Source: Vitis vinifera (Eukaryota > Streptophyta > Magnoliopsida > Vitales > Vitaceae). From it: 64,000 bases of DNA. The stretch spans positions 8,876,501 to 8,940,500 of the forward strand of contig NC_081810.1 of assembly GCF_030704535.1 (NCBI RefSeq). Direction: 5' to 3'. The notes below the pieces were generated by a model. That model searched no databases, was not told the DNA's origin, and saw only the letters and a program-made list of their open reading frames with translations. Position numbers and translations under genes: made by a program. Of the stretch, positions 14,177-25,992 are shown piece by piece (within the stretch, counting starts at the first letter, position 1; each line of letters starts with the position of its first letter).

Positions 14177-14347
14177 TGGGCCCGATATTCTCCTTACATT
14201 GGACCGGTCCAGTCCAGTTTTGGGTCAACACGAAATGGCCCAATAAAGCAAGTAGAGGTGCAGTTCCGTTATTTAGAGAGATAAGAGCGGTTTTATCGTG
14301 ATTTCTGGTGCAAAACCCTAGCAGGTCTCTCGTATCGCCTATAAATA
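14177..14347 (+). promoter_or_regulatory. Pol II promoter with site II, telo-box and TATA elements
   Basis: Three element types stand in order on the plus strand: TGGGCC at 14177-14182 and GGCCCA at 14237-14242 (site II, both orientations), AAACCCTA at 14313-14320 (telo-box) and TATAAATA at 14340-14347. In plants this combination is typical of ribosomal-protein genes and independently transcribed snoRNA genes. No coding exon follows, which favours a non-coding transcript starting near 14372. Confidence 0.5.
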
Positions 14348-14477
14348 ATCGTTTGGGGCTATGAGCAAATCTCAGATACTGGGGTATTCTTGTTCAATAG
14401 ATGTTTTGATTTTGTGCTTCGATTCTTTTTCTCAACCGATTCTTTTGTTTGTTTGTTGTCAAATCTTGTGAGGATGG

Positions 14478-14629
14478 TGATCTGTGTACAATAAGCCGAT
14501 GCTCTGGATGTAGAAATAATGAAGGAAGCATGGTAATGTGCACAGAGATTGAATTCTAAGGTCATCATGTCTGCTCTCTCTGATGCCTTTCGGGGCTTTG
14601 ATTTGGGGGCCTGGATCAGACCTACATTT
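14478..14629 (+). ncRNA. Candidate H/ACA-type snoRNA
   Basis: Two hairpins follow the promoter at 14177-14347. The first has a 9-bp outer stem, TCTGTGTAC (14481-14489) with GTGCACAGA (14538-14546), and an inner ATGCT/AGCAT stem, leaving an internal loop like a pseudouridylation pocket. The second is closed by GTCTG (14569-14573) and CAGAC (14617-14621). ACA follows at 14624-14626, three bases before the proposed end and next to a T run. The hinge lacks a perfect ANANNA H box, so this could be another transcript or chance pairing. Confidence 0.3.
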
Positions 14630-15110
14630 TTTTTTTTCTTTTCCTCATCTTCGAAACACATAATTTTTTAGATTCAAATGATACTGTTATTTTTATTTCG
14701 GATGAGATTTATTTTTTTGTTTTTTTTGTTTTTGAAAATGGGAAGACAATGTAATATTTTGTTTTTGTTTTCAGATTACTAAGTCTAATCTGAATTTGAA
14801 AAAATCAACCCTAACACCAACCCAATCCCACCTCTAACTAAAAATCAACCCTACTCTAACCTAATCCCATCCCACCTCAAGAGTACCCGATCTCAATCCA
14901 ACCTAACCTAACTTTACACTTAGGTTGAGTTGATCGGAGGAGTGTACGAATCAAAATCTATGCATTTTTCTATACGATATAATTGTAATTTGATATTATA
15001 GTTAAAATAAAATAAATATTATTATCCATGATAATACAAATTATAAATATGATAAAGATGTTAAATCTGATAGGTAGGGTCAGGTTATTCACCTTTGTTT
15101 TTTAACTTAG
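14630..15110. other. Intergenic DNA with CCAACCTAACC-type low-complexity sequence
   Basis: T-rich runs lie just after the snoRNA candidate. From about 14805 to 14930 the sequence is a loose repetition of AATC/AACCTAACC words with no coding potential. Nothing else is recognised. Confidence 0.4.
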
Positions 15111-15114
15111 AATA

Positions 15115-15430
15115 TTAATATTTAATAGTGTTAGATATTAGGTTGTTTTTTTTTTTTACTATTTTATTTTTATTAATTATTAAAAATAAAAAAAATTAAT
15201 ATGTTATTTTTTTATTTTAAAAAAAATCACATATTCTGAAATTTTCTATTTAATAAATAATTTATAATAAGTAATGAAAAACTGAAAAAAAAATAATTTA
15301 AATTTTAAAAATAAATTATTTTGAGCAAAAGTCAAAAAAACAAATGTCACTTAAATCTCAAATTAAGTTTAAATTAAAAAAAAACTTCATTTTAAGTCAA
15401 ATTAAATATTAAAAATGGTCAATAATTGAA
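15115..15430 (-). mobile_element. AT-rich MITE-like repeat, inverted copy
   Basis: The segment is the approximate reverse complement of repeats at 20320-20515 and 63318-63598. All three share a T-rich block, TTTATTAAATAAAAAAAAT-like words, then AATACTTAATAAAAATAAAATACTA-like and AACAACCTAATATTTAA-like blocks, here in reverse. It has no coding capacity. Ends were set by comparison with the 63.3-kb copy, whose terminal inverted repeat is visible. Confidence 0.45.
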
Positions 15431-15989
15431 TTAGACAAACCCATCAAATTACAACCTTAAATAGAATATGGGAGTATTTGGGTATTGGTATGACCCAGAT
15501 GTGTTTGAATTTATTTTAATATACAAGGCATTTGGAATATGATGCATCAATATTAATTTAACCTCTTTTTCTCAATGAAATATTGGGGCTTTTTTGTGAG
15601 CATGAAATGCAGTGAATGTGTACAAAATTATGTGTCAAGGTCAATTTTATTATTTTTGTTGAATATATGTTCCAAAACATAAAAATCATGATAATTGAAA
15701 GGGAGGAAATTCTTTTGAAAATGTAGGGAGAAAGTAGTATATGTTTCCTCAATTCTCTCTTTCATTGATTCCTTCTCCATTTCTACCCCATTTTCACATA
15801 AGCTATTAGTATGCATTTTCAAGGAGAGTTGTGGAATGTCTTCTTGAACATTTTTGCCAATTTGTTACAAAAAGGGAGAAAAATCATATTAATTATTGAA
15901 GGAAGGAGGTGGTTGCTAGTTTATTTTGATTTATTTTGGTGCTTCTATTTTGATGAATGCATAGTCTTGATGAAGATTCATGGCTTCAT

Positions 15990-17265
15990 CAAAAGTGAAA
16001 ATATCTCGGGAAGGCCTTTAGGTGGGACGATATCTCATTAATCAAGTCATATCATACATTCCTTCATATAATATACTTTTGTGTATGCAATATATTACTA
16101 TTATGGTCATCTTAATTGTCTCACATGTTATATGGGTTGTTCAACAATAACCAAATTTGATACATGTTATGTCTACATGATTTGATCATGTGCCCACGTG
16201 ACTTGTTATCTAATTAATAGTAAAGAAAAGCCTTTGGAAGGCCCTTAGGTGTAACCATAGCTCATTAATCAAGCCACACCATATATTTCTTCTTCTAATG
16301 TGCTTTTATGCATGCAATATCTTACTAATCCAACCATCTTGGCTATCAAAGTCTACCACATTATTTTCGCTCTCTAATAGTGATAAACTTGATGCATGCC
16401 TCCTCTACATAATTCCATCTTGTGCTCACTTGACTTTATCCAATTGAAAGTCAAACAAGCCTTTGGATGGTCCTTAGGTGTGATAATATCTTTTTAAAAG
16501 TCATACCATATAATTTTCCTTCTAATATGCTTACTTTTGTTTATGCAATATATGGTTAATCATGTCATGTTGGTTATCTACTCCGTCATCTTTGTTGTCT
16601 TAGTCTAGCACTAACCTAACCTTGATACATACGACATTGCGTGCTCATATAACTTGTTGCATAATCAAAAGTCAAACAAATCTTAGAAAAGTTATTAAAT
16701 GTGATATATATCCAATTTCTAATGCACTTGCGTATGTAACAATATTTTGTCAATTAAGAGCATGTTTGGGAATGATTTTGATTAAAACACTTTTATCTTG
16801 AAGCATTTTTGTTGGTAGTGCTTCAATTGAAAACTTTTTTTTTAAAGAAAATCACTTGTGTTGGATATAAGCAAAAATAAAAATAAAATGTTTTAATAGC
16901 ATTTTTTTATATAAAATATAGTATAATAAAAGGTGATTTTTTAAAGAATCATTGGAGTGATGGTGTAAAAATCACTTTAAATGATTTTCTAGATTTTTAA
17001 AAGTGATTTAAAAAAAATTGACTATCACCTAATTTCTACAAGAAAACACTTTTATTCCTTTTCAAAATTATTCCCAAAAGAGTTATAAGTCATTTTGGTT
17101 TGATACATCATATTAGTTTTTATGGCATGATATACCCGTACAACTTGTCATCAAACAATAATTAAACAAGCCTTGGGAAGGTCCTTAGTGTGAAAATCAA
17201 ACTTGATGTATGTGATGCCCATGTAACTTGTTACCCGATCAAGAACCAAATAAGCCCTAAATGTT
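15990..17265 (+). repeat. Degenerate tandem repeat, unit about 220-235 bp
   Basis: A unit starting like TTTGGAAGGCCCTTAGGTGT, then a CTCATTAATCAAG...CATACCATAT block, TTTTATGCATGCAATATATTA, and a GTGCTCACTTGACTTGTTA...AATCAAAAGTCAAACAAG block recurs with heads near 16008, 16224, 16462, 16680 and 17170. Copies differ by many substitutions and small indels. A MITE-like insertion (16765-17078) interrupts the fourth unit. Confidence 0.6.
16765..17078. mobile_element. MITE-like element inside the tandem repeat
   Basis: The segment begins TTTGGGAATGATTTTGA and ends with the near inverse, CAAAATTATTCCCAAA, giving terminal inverted repeats of about 16 bp with one or two mismatches. The interior is AT-rich, contains palindromic AAAAGTGATTTT words and has no ORF. 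Size and ends fit a non-autonomous DNA transposon. A target duplication could not be fixed. Confidence 0.5.
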
Positions 17266-17740
17266 AAATACACGAAGGTGATAAAATTCATCCATTAATA
17301 ATTGAATTTTTATTCATCAGCTTGGTGGATATAGAGAGGAATCAATGGAAGAGGATGATTTGCCCTTCTCTCAATTAGGAGGAGCTATTTGTAGGTTCCT
17401 TGATCATGAAACTTTCAAGAAATTACTTTTTTTCTTTCTTTCTTTTGTAGTCTTTGGTGCAAAGTAAAAATTGAATTGCATAGAGCAAAAATTTAATGAT
17501 ATATGACTAATTATTTTCTTACTTGTAAGAGCCTTTTTTTATTCTATGCAAATCTTCTCAGGTATAGGAAACCTCGAGGTATTTACAGGTGGTCGAATTT
17601 AGAGGCACTTAATTTTTATTGAGGTGAATCAAACTTTTGGCCTGTTCACGGGGATACTTTATTTTGAAAATTACTAGGAAAAGCTTAAAAGCTTTATAGT
17701 TTATCCAGGCTTCTAAATACTAGTATGAAAGCCTACCGGA
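17265..17740. other. Intergenic DNA, nothing recognised
   Basis: No coding frame, repeat or RNA signature was found between the tandem repeat and the GC-rich segment that starts near 17750. Confidence 0.4.
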
Positions 17741-17749
17741 TTTCATTTT

Positions 17750-18215
17750 GGCACGGACCAAAGATTCTAACTCCAATCGGTTGCCGCCTGTGTGCACTTG
17801 GCTGTGCTGCAGTGCGCACCACGTCGCTCCCCTCCCTGCCTAAGACTATGCGATGCCGCGTAGATGACCGGCGCCACAGTCATCTTGCGTGCTGACCGAG
17901 TGACCGTTGGTGCATTTGCTGCCCATCTAGCCCACGCTACACCAACCCCTGTTCTGTGGGCTATCAATGCTTTCAAATGAGTGTGCCAACATCGGAAACG
18001 AATGCCATCGTACCATGGTCACACGTCTAAGGTTGCAAACCTTGAAAGAGCTATTCCCTCCAAGTGTTTGATAAAATGCCTCATCGACTCCAATGATAAA
18101 AGCATACCTACCGGCTACCGCCATGCCCTAACCTTTTGCGGGACATGGTATGAATCTTGCCACGTAGCTGCGGCAAAAGATACTAGTAACCCACAAGGTC
18201 AGGGTACCAATTGAA
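17750..18215 (+). pseudogene. GC-rich coding relic, possibly of a PPR gene
   Basis: Base composition is clearly richer in GC than the surroundings. Across frames one can read KVANLERA at about 18026-18050 and then, one frame over, VFDKMPHR at about 18066-18090. This looks like a pentatricopeptide repeat signature broken by small indels. The frames stop or shift repeatedly and there is no start or splice structure. The segment lies just downstream of the cinnamate 4-hydroxylase gene. Confidence 0.25.
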
Positions 18216-18442
18216 GAAACATTTTGGACATGGAAAGATGTGGCAACATGAAAAAGTGGGAAAGTAAGAAGGAATAACATGAAATTATTGCAAATTCATA
18301 GATTTACTTACAGTCACAAACCACATGAAGCATAATAGTTTCCCATCTTCATCTTTAAAAACCTCAAAAGTGACAGGACAAAAAAAAAAAAAAAAGGGTG
18401 GGCGGGGGGTGAAAGGAAGATATTGAGTGGAGAGTGGGAAAT

Positions 18443-21400
18443 TCAAGCTTCTATTGGCCTTGCCACAATGGTGGAATGCTTCAAGATGTGCAAACTGAAC
18501 TGCCCACCCTTTCCTGTGGTGTCAAGTTTGGCCTGTCCAGGAGGAGGGAGGAGCTCAAAATTCTGAACCAGACGTCCAATTGTGATACCAAGAATTGGCA
18601 GAGCAAGAATGATTCCAGGGCAGCTTCTTCTTCCAACACCGAACGGGAGGTACCTGAAGTCATTGCCATTGGCCTCAACCTTGGACTCCTCCTCCAGGAA
18701 TCTCTCTGGCCTGAACTCTTCTGGTTTTTTCCACTTGGAAGAGTCGTTAGCAAGCCACCATGCGTTCACCAGGATTTTGCTCTCAGCAGGAATGTCATAG
18801 CCACCGAGCTTTGCATCATTCAGATTCATGTGGGGGACCAGGAGAGGAATTGCCATCCTTAGCCGGAGAGTTTCTTTGATTACAGCCTGAAGATATGGAA
18901 GCTTTTGGATATCAGGCTCGGTGACTTGGACGCCAGGTCCAAGCACAGTGTTCAGCTCATCCCTGAGCTTCTTCTGGATGTGAGGGTGGTTCACCAGCTC
19001 TGCAATGCCCCACTCGATTGACCACAACGTTGTTTCAATAGCTGCATACACAAATTTTTCACATTAACATGGTTCCAGTCCCAACCCATTTCTTAAAATG
19101 TTAGGAAAGAATCATTTAAAAGGTAAACTCGGGTTGTTAGCCTGACATGCAGTATTGATCCACAACCCAATAATCTAAATCTTTACAGTTTATTTGACTA
19201 TTTGACTTTATGTCATGGTCTGAGGTCGCCTATGGAGGAAGTGTACATTATTCCCAGCAGCTTAACAAAAGATGGGTCAACCCTTTTGTTTTAGATCTCT
19301 AATTGGGAACTTAAACATATGGTCTAGTTGATGTTTCATACCATATAAAAAAGATAATTGGAAAGGAGATTTTTCTATGGTAGAAATGGCTTAAAAAGGG
19401 GTAGTTAAGTAGTTCAACGTCGGTAAAGATATGGTCATGGTGCCATGGGACAAAATGGGAAGTCCAGAAAAACAATAGGCCTCATCTCAGTTTTTATCGT
19501 TCTATTCATACTTTGAAAAGACACCATCTGACAGCCAACCAAAGAACCAACCATAAAGAGATGTGGCAGTTCATGATCTCTCAATCATGCCAACCGATGC
19601 TTAAAAGTTGACTAGTACCCATTACAAAAGAACTCATTTTAGAAACTCTTGAAGGGTTAAGATAGAAAAAGTCAAGGTTTAGAAGTTTTCCAAGCCACAA
19701 GGGAGACAAAATCAAGGTTCTCTCTCCTGTTTACTTTTAGTTATCCTAATGTGAGAAAGGGTACAACTTGGGCAACCATACAAACAAGCAATCATAACAC
19801 CAAAGCACAAACAGAGGCGCTCCGATTGGGCTGTGGTAGGTGAGCTTGAAAGCTAAAGTAAACCCAACTCAACCCAAGCTTTTAACACCTAACCCACTTT
19901 TCTAAATCAACCACATGAGTTGAATTGGGACAAACTAACAATGATGTCACGTGCACCCTATCTCTCACTTGACATTCATCCCTTGGTGGTCTCCCTCAAA
20001 GCTTATCTCTCTCCATTAATTTTTTTTGGTTTTTCAGAGGCTAGTATAAGCTATAGCTTATCTTGCGCCAATTGGACAGCGACTCCCAATCTATCCATGG
20101 AGCCCAGTCCTGACCTTGTCCAATATATAAAATTGAAAAATCAACTCCAATCCACGGTGCAAAGTTGAAGTAATCCTAAAAAGGAATCTAACTACTCCCA
20201 TGGGATCTCATATAATTACTTACTCCCATTGAGGCACGTAGCGCCCTTATATTCCATGGGATTGTCGGGTAATGACCCTCTTACACCTCTTACTCCCGTG
20301 AGTCAAAGATGGGCTCCAGGGTTTGTTTTTCTATTTTTTTATTATTTATTGTAAATCTTTTATTAAATAAAAAAAATCAAAATATATAATTTTTTTTTAA
20401 TAAAAAAAATTATATATTAGTTTTTTTATTTTTTAATACTTAATAAAAATAAAATACTATAAAAACAACCTAATATTTAAATATTAAATTGAGTAAAAAA
20501 ACAATGATCATTTTCCATGATTGAAAAAGAGACTAAACGATTTCTGACGCGAAGAACACAGACAAATTTATAGGAGACAAGTTAAGGGGGAAAGGGGATA
20601 TACCAGCAACATTGATGTTCTCCACAATGTAAAGGACGTTGTCCTCGTTGATCTCACCCTTCTGCTGAGCATCCAAAATATGATCAACGGCGCATTTCAG
20701 ACTGTTGTGATCTGTGCTCTTTGTGCTTGCCAGCTTCCTGCAGACCATCACAGTTTCCATTTTAGATTTTCTTTTCTTGATTTGTACGAATAGTGAAGGT
20801 TGACCATGTAATTCACTTTCTACGTTGTAAGTGGAAAATTTATGGATTTGGCTAATTTTAACCCTAAATCAGGTTCAAAAGAGGGAAAAAAATCGAATTT
20901 ATGAATGGAGAATCCTGAAAAAATGGAATAGAAAACTTACTTCCTCTCCTCAAGAAAATGGTCCTTGAAGAGCTGCAACCTTCTCTCCTTAACTTCCTTG
21001 CAGATTTTCAGGTAGCCTCTCAAAAATGGTCTCAAAATGGGAATGAAGTCTCCATAATTGTACTCGAAGCTCTGAGCCAGTCTACTCCTCTCTCCGTTCA
21101 AGGCTTTGAGCTTCACGAACAACGGATCCTCCTCACTATCGAATCTTCTATCGAACATGATTCTATACATGTTGTTGTACATCATGAGCTGCAACCGTCT
21201 CCTCAGCACGATTCCGTTGGTGGAGGCCTCGGGATTCTTCTTCACGTCCTCAACCACACGCGCCGCCTCGTCCTCCCATCCGACGCGGTACTGCTGAACT
21301 ACCTTGTTGGTGAAGAAAGGGACGGTCATGATCCGCCGCATCTTCCGCCAATGCTCACCGTACACCGTGAACACCATGTCCTGGCCCTTACCTGTGAATA

Positions 21401-21725
21401 TGTCGAACACCACGTTTCTTGTGCGTGATCCGAACTCCACTCCCTGAGTGTGCAAAACGTCCTTCGCCAGGTCCGGCGACGACACCACCACCAGGTTCCG
21501 CTGCCCCATTCGCAGCATGAAAATGTCCCCGAATTTCTTCGCTAAGTCGGAGAGGTTCAGGTGGTTCAAGTCATCCCCAACCTGCAGCCAGTTCCCGAAA
21601 ACCGGCACCGGCAGAGGACCTGGAGGCAGCTTTAATTTCTTCCCCAGAAGCTTAGAGATGGTGATGGCCAGAATTATAGCGCAGAACACCGCTAACAGAG
21701 CTTTCTCTATGAGTATGAGATCCAT
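18443..21725 (-). CDS. C4H: Cinnamate 4-hydroxylase (CYP73A), 505 aa, three exons
   Basis: This P450 adds the 4-hydroxyl to trans-cinnamate to give p-coumarate, the second step of the phenylpropanoid pathway, at the ER membrane with NADPH-P450 reductase. Exons are 20941-21725, 20604-20737 and 18443-19041; junctions are GT-AG and the total is 1518 nt. The protein has an N-terminal anchor (about residues 4-26), a proline hinge ([14 protein letters not shown], about 33-46), the I-helix AAIETT motif formed across the exon 2/3 junction, the K-helix ExxR in KETLRL, and the haem loop [11 protein letters not shown] near residues 440-450. Length and the two intron positions match class I CYP73A. Coding GC is far above the flanks. 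Intron 2 (20603 to 19042) holds an AT-rich MITE-like repeat. All catalytic motifs are intact and no frameshift is seen. Confidence 0.96.
20320..20515 (+). mobile_element. AT-rich MITE-like repeat in C4H intron 2
   Basis: The sequence aligns block by block with the 63.3-kb repeat: a T-rich head, AAATCTTTTATTAAATAAA, AAAATATATAATTTTTTTTT, AATACTTAATAAAAATAAAA and AACAACCTAATATTTAA. It lies in the non-coding part of intron 2, over 90 bp from the exon 2 donor at 20603. Confidence 0.45.
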
Positions 21726-21804
21726 GGTTGTGGCGGTGGATGGTGCCTGAGGGCTGGTGGGTGGCGGATGGTGGATATGGTTGATGGTGGGTGTAGTGAT
21801 GGGC

Positions 21805-21811
21805 TTATATA
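21805..21811 (-). promoter_or_regulatory. TATA box of C4H
   Basis: TATATAA on the minus strand, 80 bp upstream of the start codon. A start of transcription near 21775 would leave a 5' UTR of about 50 nt. Confidence 0.7.
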
Positions 21812-21856
21812 GGGAAATGAGTGAAGCAATAGCGCCGGCTCGGGCTGACGGGAATC

Positions 21857-22120
21857 GTTAGGTGGGAGTAGGCGAGTGCGAGGGAGTGGGTGAGAGTCCT
21901 ATATTGACGGCGTGAAATGTGACGGCGCTTTTGAGGGGTAGGTCCGCCAGATTCAGGGTGACGAGTTTGAAGGGAGTAGGTAAGGGGGTGGGTGGAGCGA
22001 AAGCGTCAAATTGATGGACCTTTCAAAGTGAAGGAGCTCCTATCCTCTGCGTACCCCCACCACACTCCAACTATCCTTCTAATCCAATGGCTCTCATTTT
22101 ATTTTTTCACGTGACCAACC
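21857..22120. promoter_or_regulatory. AC elements and G-box upstream of C4H
   Basis: ACCTAAC (AC-III type, minus strand) is at 21857-21863 and ACCTACC (AC-I type, minus strand) at 21937-21943. ACCAACC (AC-II type, plus strand) is at 22114-22120, next to a CACGTG G-box at 22108-22113. AC elements are bound by R2R3-MYB factors that switch on lignin and flavonoid genes. Site function is inferred from motif identity and position. Confidence 0.55.
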
Positions 22121-25100
22121 TACTCATATGTTCTAGCACTACACATTATAATAATTTTGTTTAAATAGTTTTCGTGCACAAGGAGTTTTAAAATCTCATC
22201 CAATTACTGCTTGCGCCAGTTAGTAATAGTGGGTCCTATAACATTATGTGGCAGTGACTGGTGAATTGCGGGGAATTTGGTTTTGAGGCTGAGGAGGATT
22301 TGCCACGGTTTCCTTATTCGTTGCATCATGGATTTCCTACCATTAATACTTGTGACATTCAATATTTTCCATTCTTCAAATTATTTAGAATAATAATTGG
22401 ATAATTCCTTTTAATCTATTCCACCTGAAATTAAGATAAATATAAAAATTTTGAGATTCAACTCACTTGTTAAACTCAAGTCCTAAATCTAAATCAATTC
22501 AATTTTAAGATCCCACTCTTCTACTATATTTGATTTCTAAAAAATCAATGAAAATAAAAAATAAATTTAAAATTAATAAATTATTTAAAATTATATTTCC
22601 ACTACATATATCAATAAATTTGTAATTCTCAAATCCTTTTCATAAATATTTCTATTTTTAATTTTTTGATAATCAAGGTAAATTCTTGAACAAAATTGCT
22701 AGATAATTAATTATTTAATATTCAATCAATTGAAAATTTTAACTAGGTTCGGACAATAATCTAACTCTGACTCACTCTCTTTTTTTTGCCCCTTTTTTTG
22801 GCTTTTACATTAAATCTAAGTGGTTGCCTTCCCATGGCACTAAACATTGTTGTGTAAATTAAGCCAATTTGATAGGAATAAAGTCAGCCAAATGCCATCA
22901 GAAATGCCTCTGATGGGCCTAAAATTGGCCAATTACAATTACAATTACTCGAACAAACAAGGCTTACTCATGCACGAAATCAATAGCATCTTTGCCAGGC
23001 CCGAAACTTTGAAAATTCAAAGCAAATGTAATATTTTTAAGTTTATGTCGGACAATGACACTTTTGATCTTTTTCCCTTTTCAACCTTTACACTCCATAA
23101 ATTTGATATTCAAAAAGCTTTAATTTTTAAACGAACGGCATGGACTACATCAACTCCTCTTTTTTTTATTATTATTATAAAACTTTAAAAAAGATGGAGA
23201 TTTTGTTGGAGAAGTACAAATAAGAGAAAACCTCCAAAAGTCAACTACAGGCGCCCTCTTTGGCTGCCTGGTTTGAGTCATGGGTCAGTTTTGGGAACTA
23301 CCTTATAGGTACCGCGTGCCATCTGCCGGCAAATCTCATCCTCCGCTCATTTCTTACCTTATAATCCTGCAACCATCTCCTTTATTAAACTATATATTCT
23401 ATCGCTTTCATGGTTCCGTAAATCAAATAAAAAAAACGCGAAAATATTATAGTTTTTTCCGCTGCCCTATTCTTTCCCTACGTCATGGCTTTTACTATAT
23501 TAAAGTATTGGAAATGAGCAAATGAGTATTGTTATCGTGGCACCTATCAATACTCTTTTGGTAACGTATCCCCATTAAATCTAGTTTTGACATCACGTTG
23601 AAAAATCAAAATTTTAAAATCAGTGATCTTTTGGTAACGTATCCCATTAAATCTAGTTTTGATGTCTTGTTGAAAAATCAATTTTTAAAAAAAGTTAAAT
23701 TTATGATATATTATTTTGAATTTAACTAGAAAAAGGCTCGTAATAAAATTTGATCATCCCCTAATGCGGGCATTTACTAATCTCAAGGTTTAGAGCGATA
23801 AAACCTAACCATCACACATAATACTTATTTGTTAATATGTCAATTTTTATATTTACACTTACATTCAAGAATTTATATTTTATTTTATATGCAAGTGACG
23901 ACATTGTTGAAAGAAATATGTGATCAAACCAATACAATATACCTTTCCTCAAAATTGGAGGCTAGGTAGCCAAATGAATGTGGATTATAAAAAGGAAAGA
24001 GAGGGCAAAGCAGATGGGAAGAGAATGGAAGGAGACCACTTCTAAGGCCTACCTACTACCGTGGATAGAGACGTAATCAAATATCATACCTAACCCCCAA
24101 CAAAGAGACCACGAGCAGTGCCTCAAGCTACCTCCACCACCGCCCCCCATTTTTAGTGATCAAATTTAGCCACGTCATCTTTATGTCAATAATCCTATTT
24201 TCCTACGTCATCTATCGTTCCACAGTGGCATGGTTTCCTCTTCCGTGGGCTATCAAACTTGGACCGTCCACCTTGGCTGCAGCATTATTTGTTTTTCTCA
24301 TTTATTGCACAATTTAAAACCTTATCTGGGTTTGGCGGGTTCTGCAAATTGCAATTACTAGCCTCCAGTGAGAGTCTTCCAAGTTAGAACCAATGAGAAT
24401 TGGCCAATGCCATATGAGTTTTCTTTTATATTTATTATATATTGTATAAACATTATTAAAGTAATTTATGATTATTAAATTATGATGAAATTAATTTTTA
24501 AACATATTTATTATATTTTAGGTTAAAAAATTTAGATATAATATGAATTTCAAATCCAAAGTGATTTTAATTAACGTACATGTTAATTTCCATTCAATTT
24601 TTTTATTATCTAAATTAAATCAAATCAATTTTAAATAAACTTGATTTGGTTTTATGTTTCCATTATTAAAAGGTTGGTTCGATTTTGATTCAAATAAAAA
24701 TCGACTATGCCCCGATTTGATTAATTTTTCTTTAATAAAAATTAAAAGATATCATACTTTAATCAATCTTGCAAAAATAATTATAATGGTAAGGTGGAAT
24801 TTTGCAAGTCTCCATCAAGATTGTGAAAAATGATTTATTTTTGGTACCTTTCGACCAATAATACTACTAACTCCCTTCCATCTATAATAATGAATATTTG
24901 TCTCCCTAGGCGATCTCTAATAATCAATGTGGCGTCTTCTCTAGGTGAGTCCCCATCAGCACATACGCTCCACATATTTTTTTTTTTTGTGGGACAATAA
25001 AGAAAAACATTTTCCCATGACTAATGACTCGATATAAAGAGCAACTCTTTTATATCCTTTTGAGCCGATGGAAACTTTGATTATATCCCAAAAAAAGTCC

Positions 25101-25987
25101 TCCTCCCTTTTTCTATGATCAGGATCATTAATAACGTTAATGGTATCGCTAGAGGTAGTGGGATTGTAACTTCTTTTTGTAATGATCGGATCATATTATG
25201 TTTTTGAGCGGTATGGAAACTATAAGTAGTAGGACTATAACTTAGTTGATTTTATGTAATCAACTCCATATTTAGATTGATATGGGTAAAAATTGAATGG
25301 GTTAGGTAGGGGCTTAAAGCTTTTAAAAATCAATGAGCATATATTGAGGAGAGCATTTTATAACCTTGGTTTTGTCGGAGATTACGAAATCGAGGTTTGG
25401 TTCATTTCAATTTTAATAAGAACAAAACAAGGTTTAAAATTAATATTTTCTTTTTAAGTATGTTTTAGCTAATAAGATTTTTGAAGTGGCAATTATAAGG
25501 ACAAATCAAATTTAAAAAAAATATATAAAAGACGAGTTTTCAAGACTTTGTCTATAATATTTTGTAAGGTTGATAGTATACTAGGATTATGCATTATATC
25601 TTTAAGCACAAAAAATCATCAAAGTATTAATTTGTTTTAAATTATTTTATAATAGGATGATCTCATATTTCAATTAAAACTACGTGTTAAATGTTTTTTA
25701 AATTTGCTTTAAAAGGTTTTACAAAATAAAATACAAGTTACTAAATGATTCAAACCTCAAATTAGGGCATTTTATGCACTTTATAGTACAAGGCAGAGAG
25801 GAATTGGTTGAGCCAATTGACTCAACATGTTGAAGTACACTTGTACACTTTTTCTTCCAATAATATGTACTCAATTAATTGAGGTTAAGCCTCAATAGGA
25901 CTAGTTAAGATCTTATTGAAGCCCCAAAACCCAACTATCACATATCATAAGTATTAATTGCTAACAACTAATGAATTTCAATTAAAT
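22121..25987. other. AT-rich intergenic DNA, no gene recognised
   Basis: Open frames at 22847-23188 and 23280-23525 lack domains and splice context. A 73-bp direct duplication lies at 23555-23696. T-rich and A-rich runs are frequent from 24430 on. Nothing else is supported. Confidence 0.45.
23555..23696 (+). repeat. Tandem duplication, period 73 bp
   Basis: CTTTTGGTAACGTATCCC...ATTAAATCTAGTTTTGA...GTTGAAAAATCAA occurs at about 23555-23612 and again at about 23628-23685, with scattered substitutions. Confidence 0.7.
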
Positions 25988-25992
25988 TGATG

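Noticed and set aside
14359-14661. Minus-strand frame of 100 codons
   Set aside because: It opposes a clear plus-strand promoter, shows no domain and overlaps the hairpin region.
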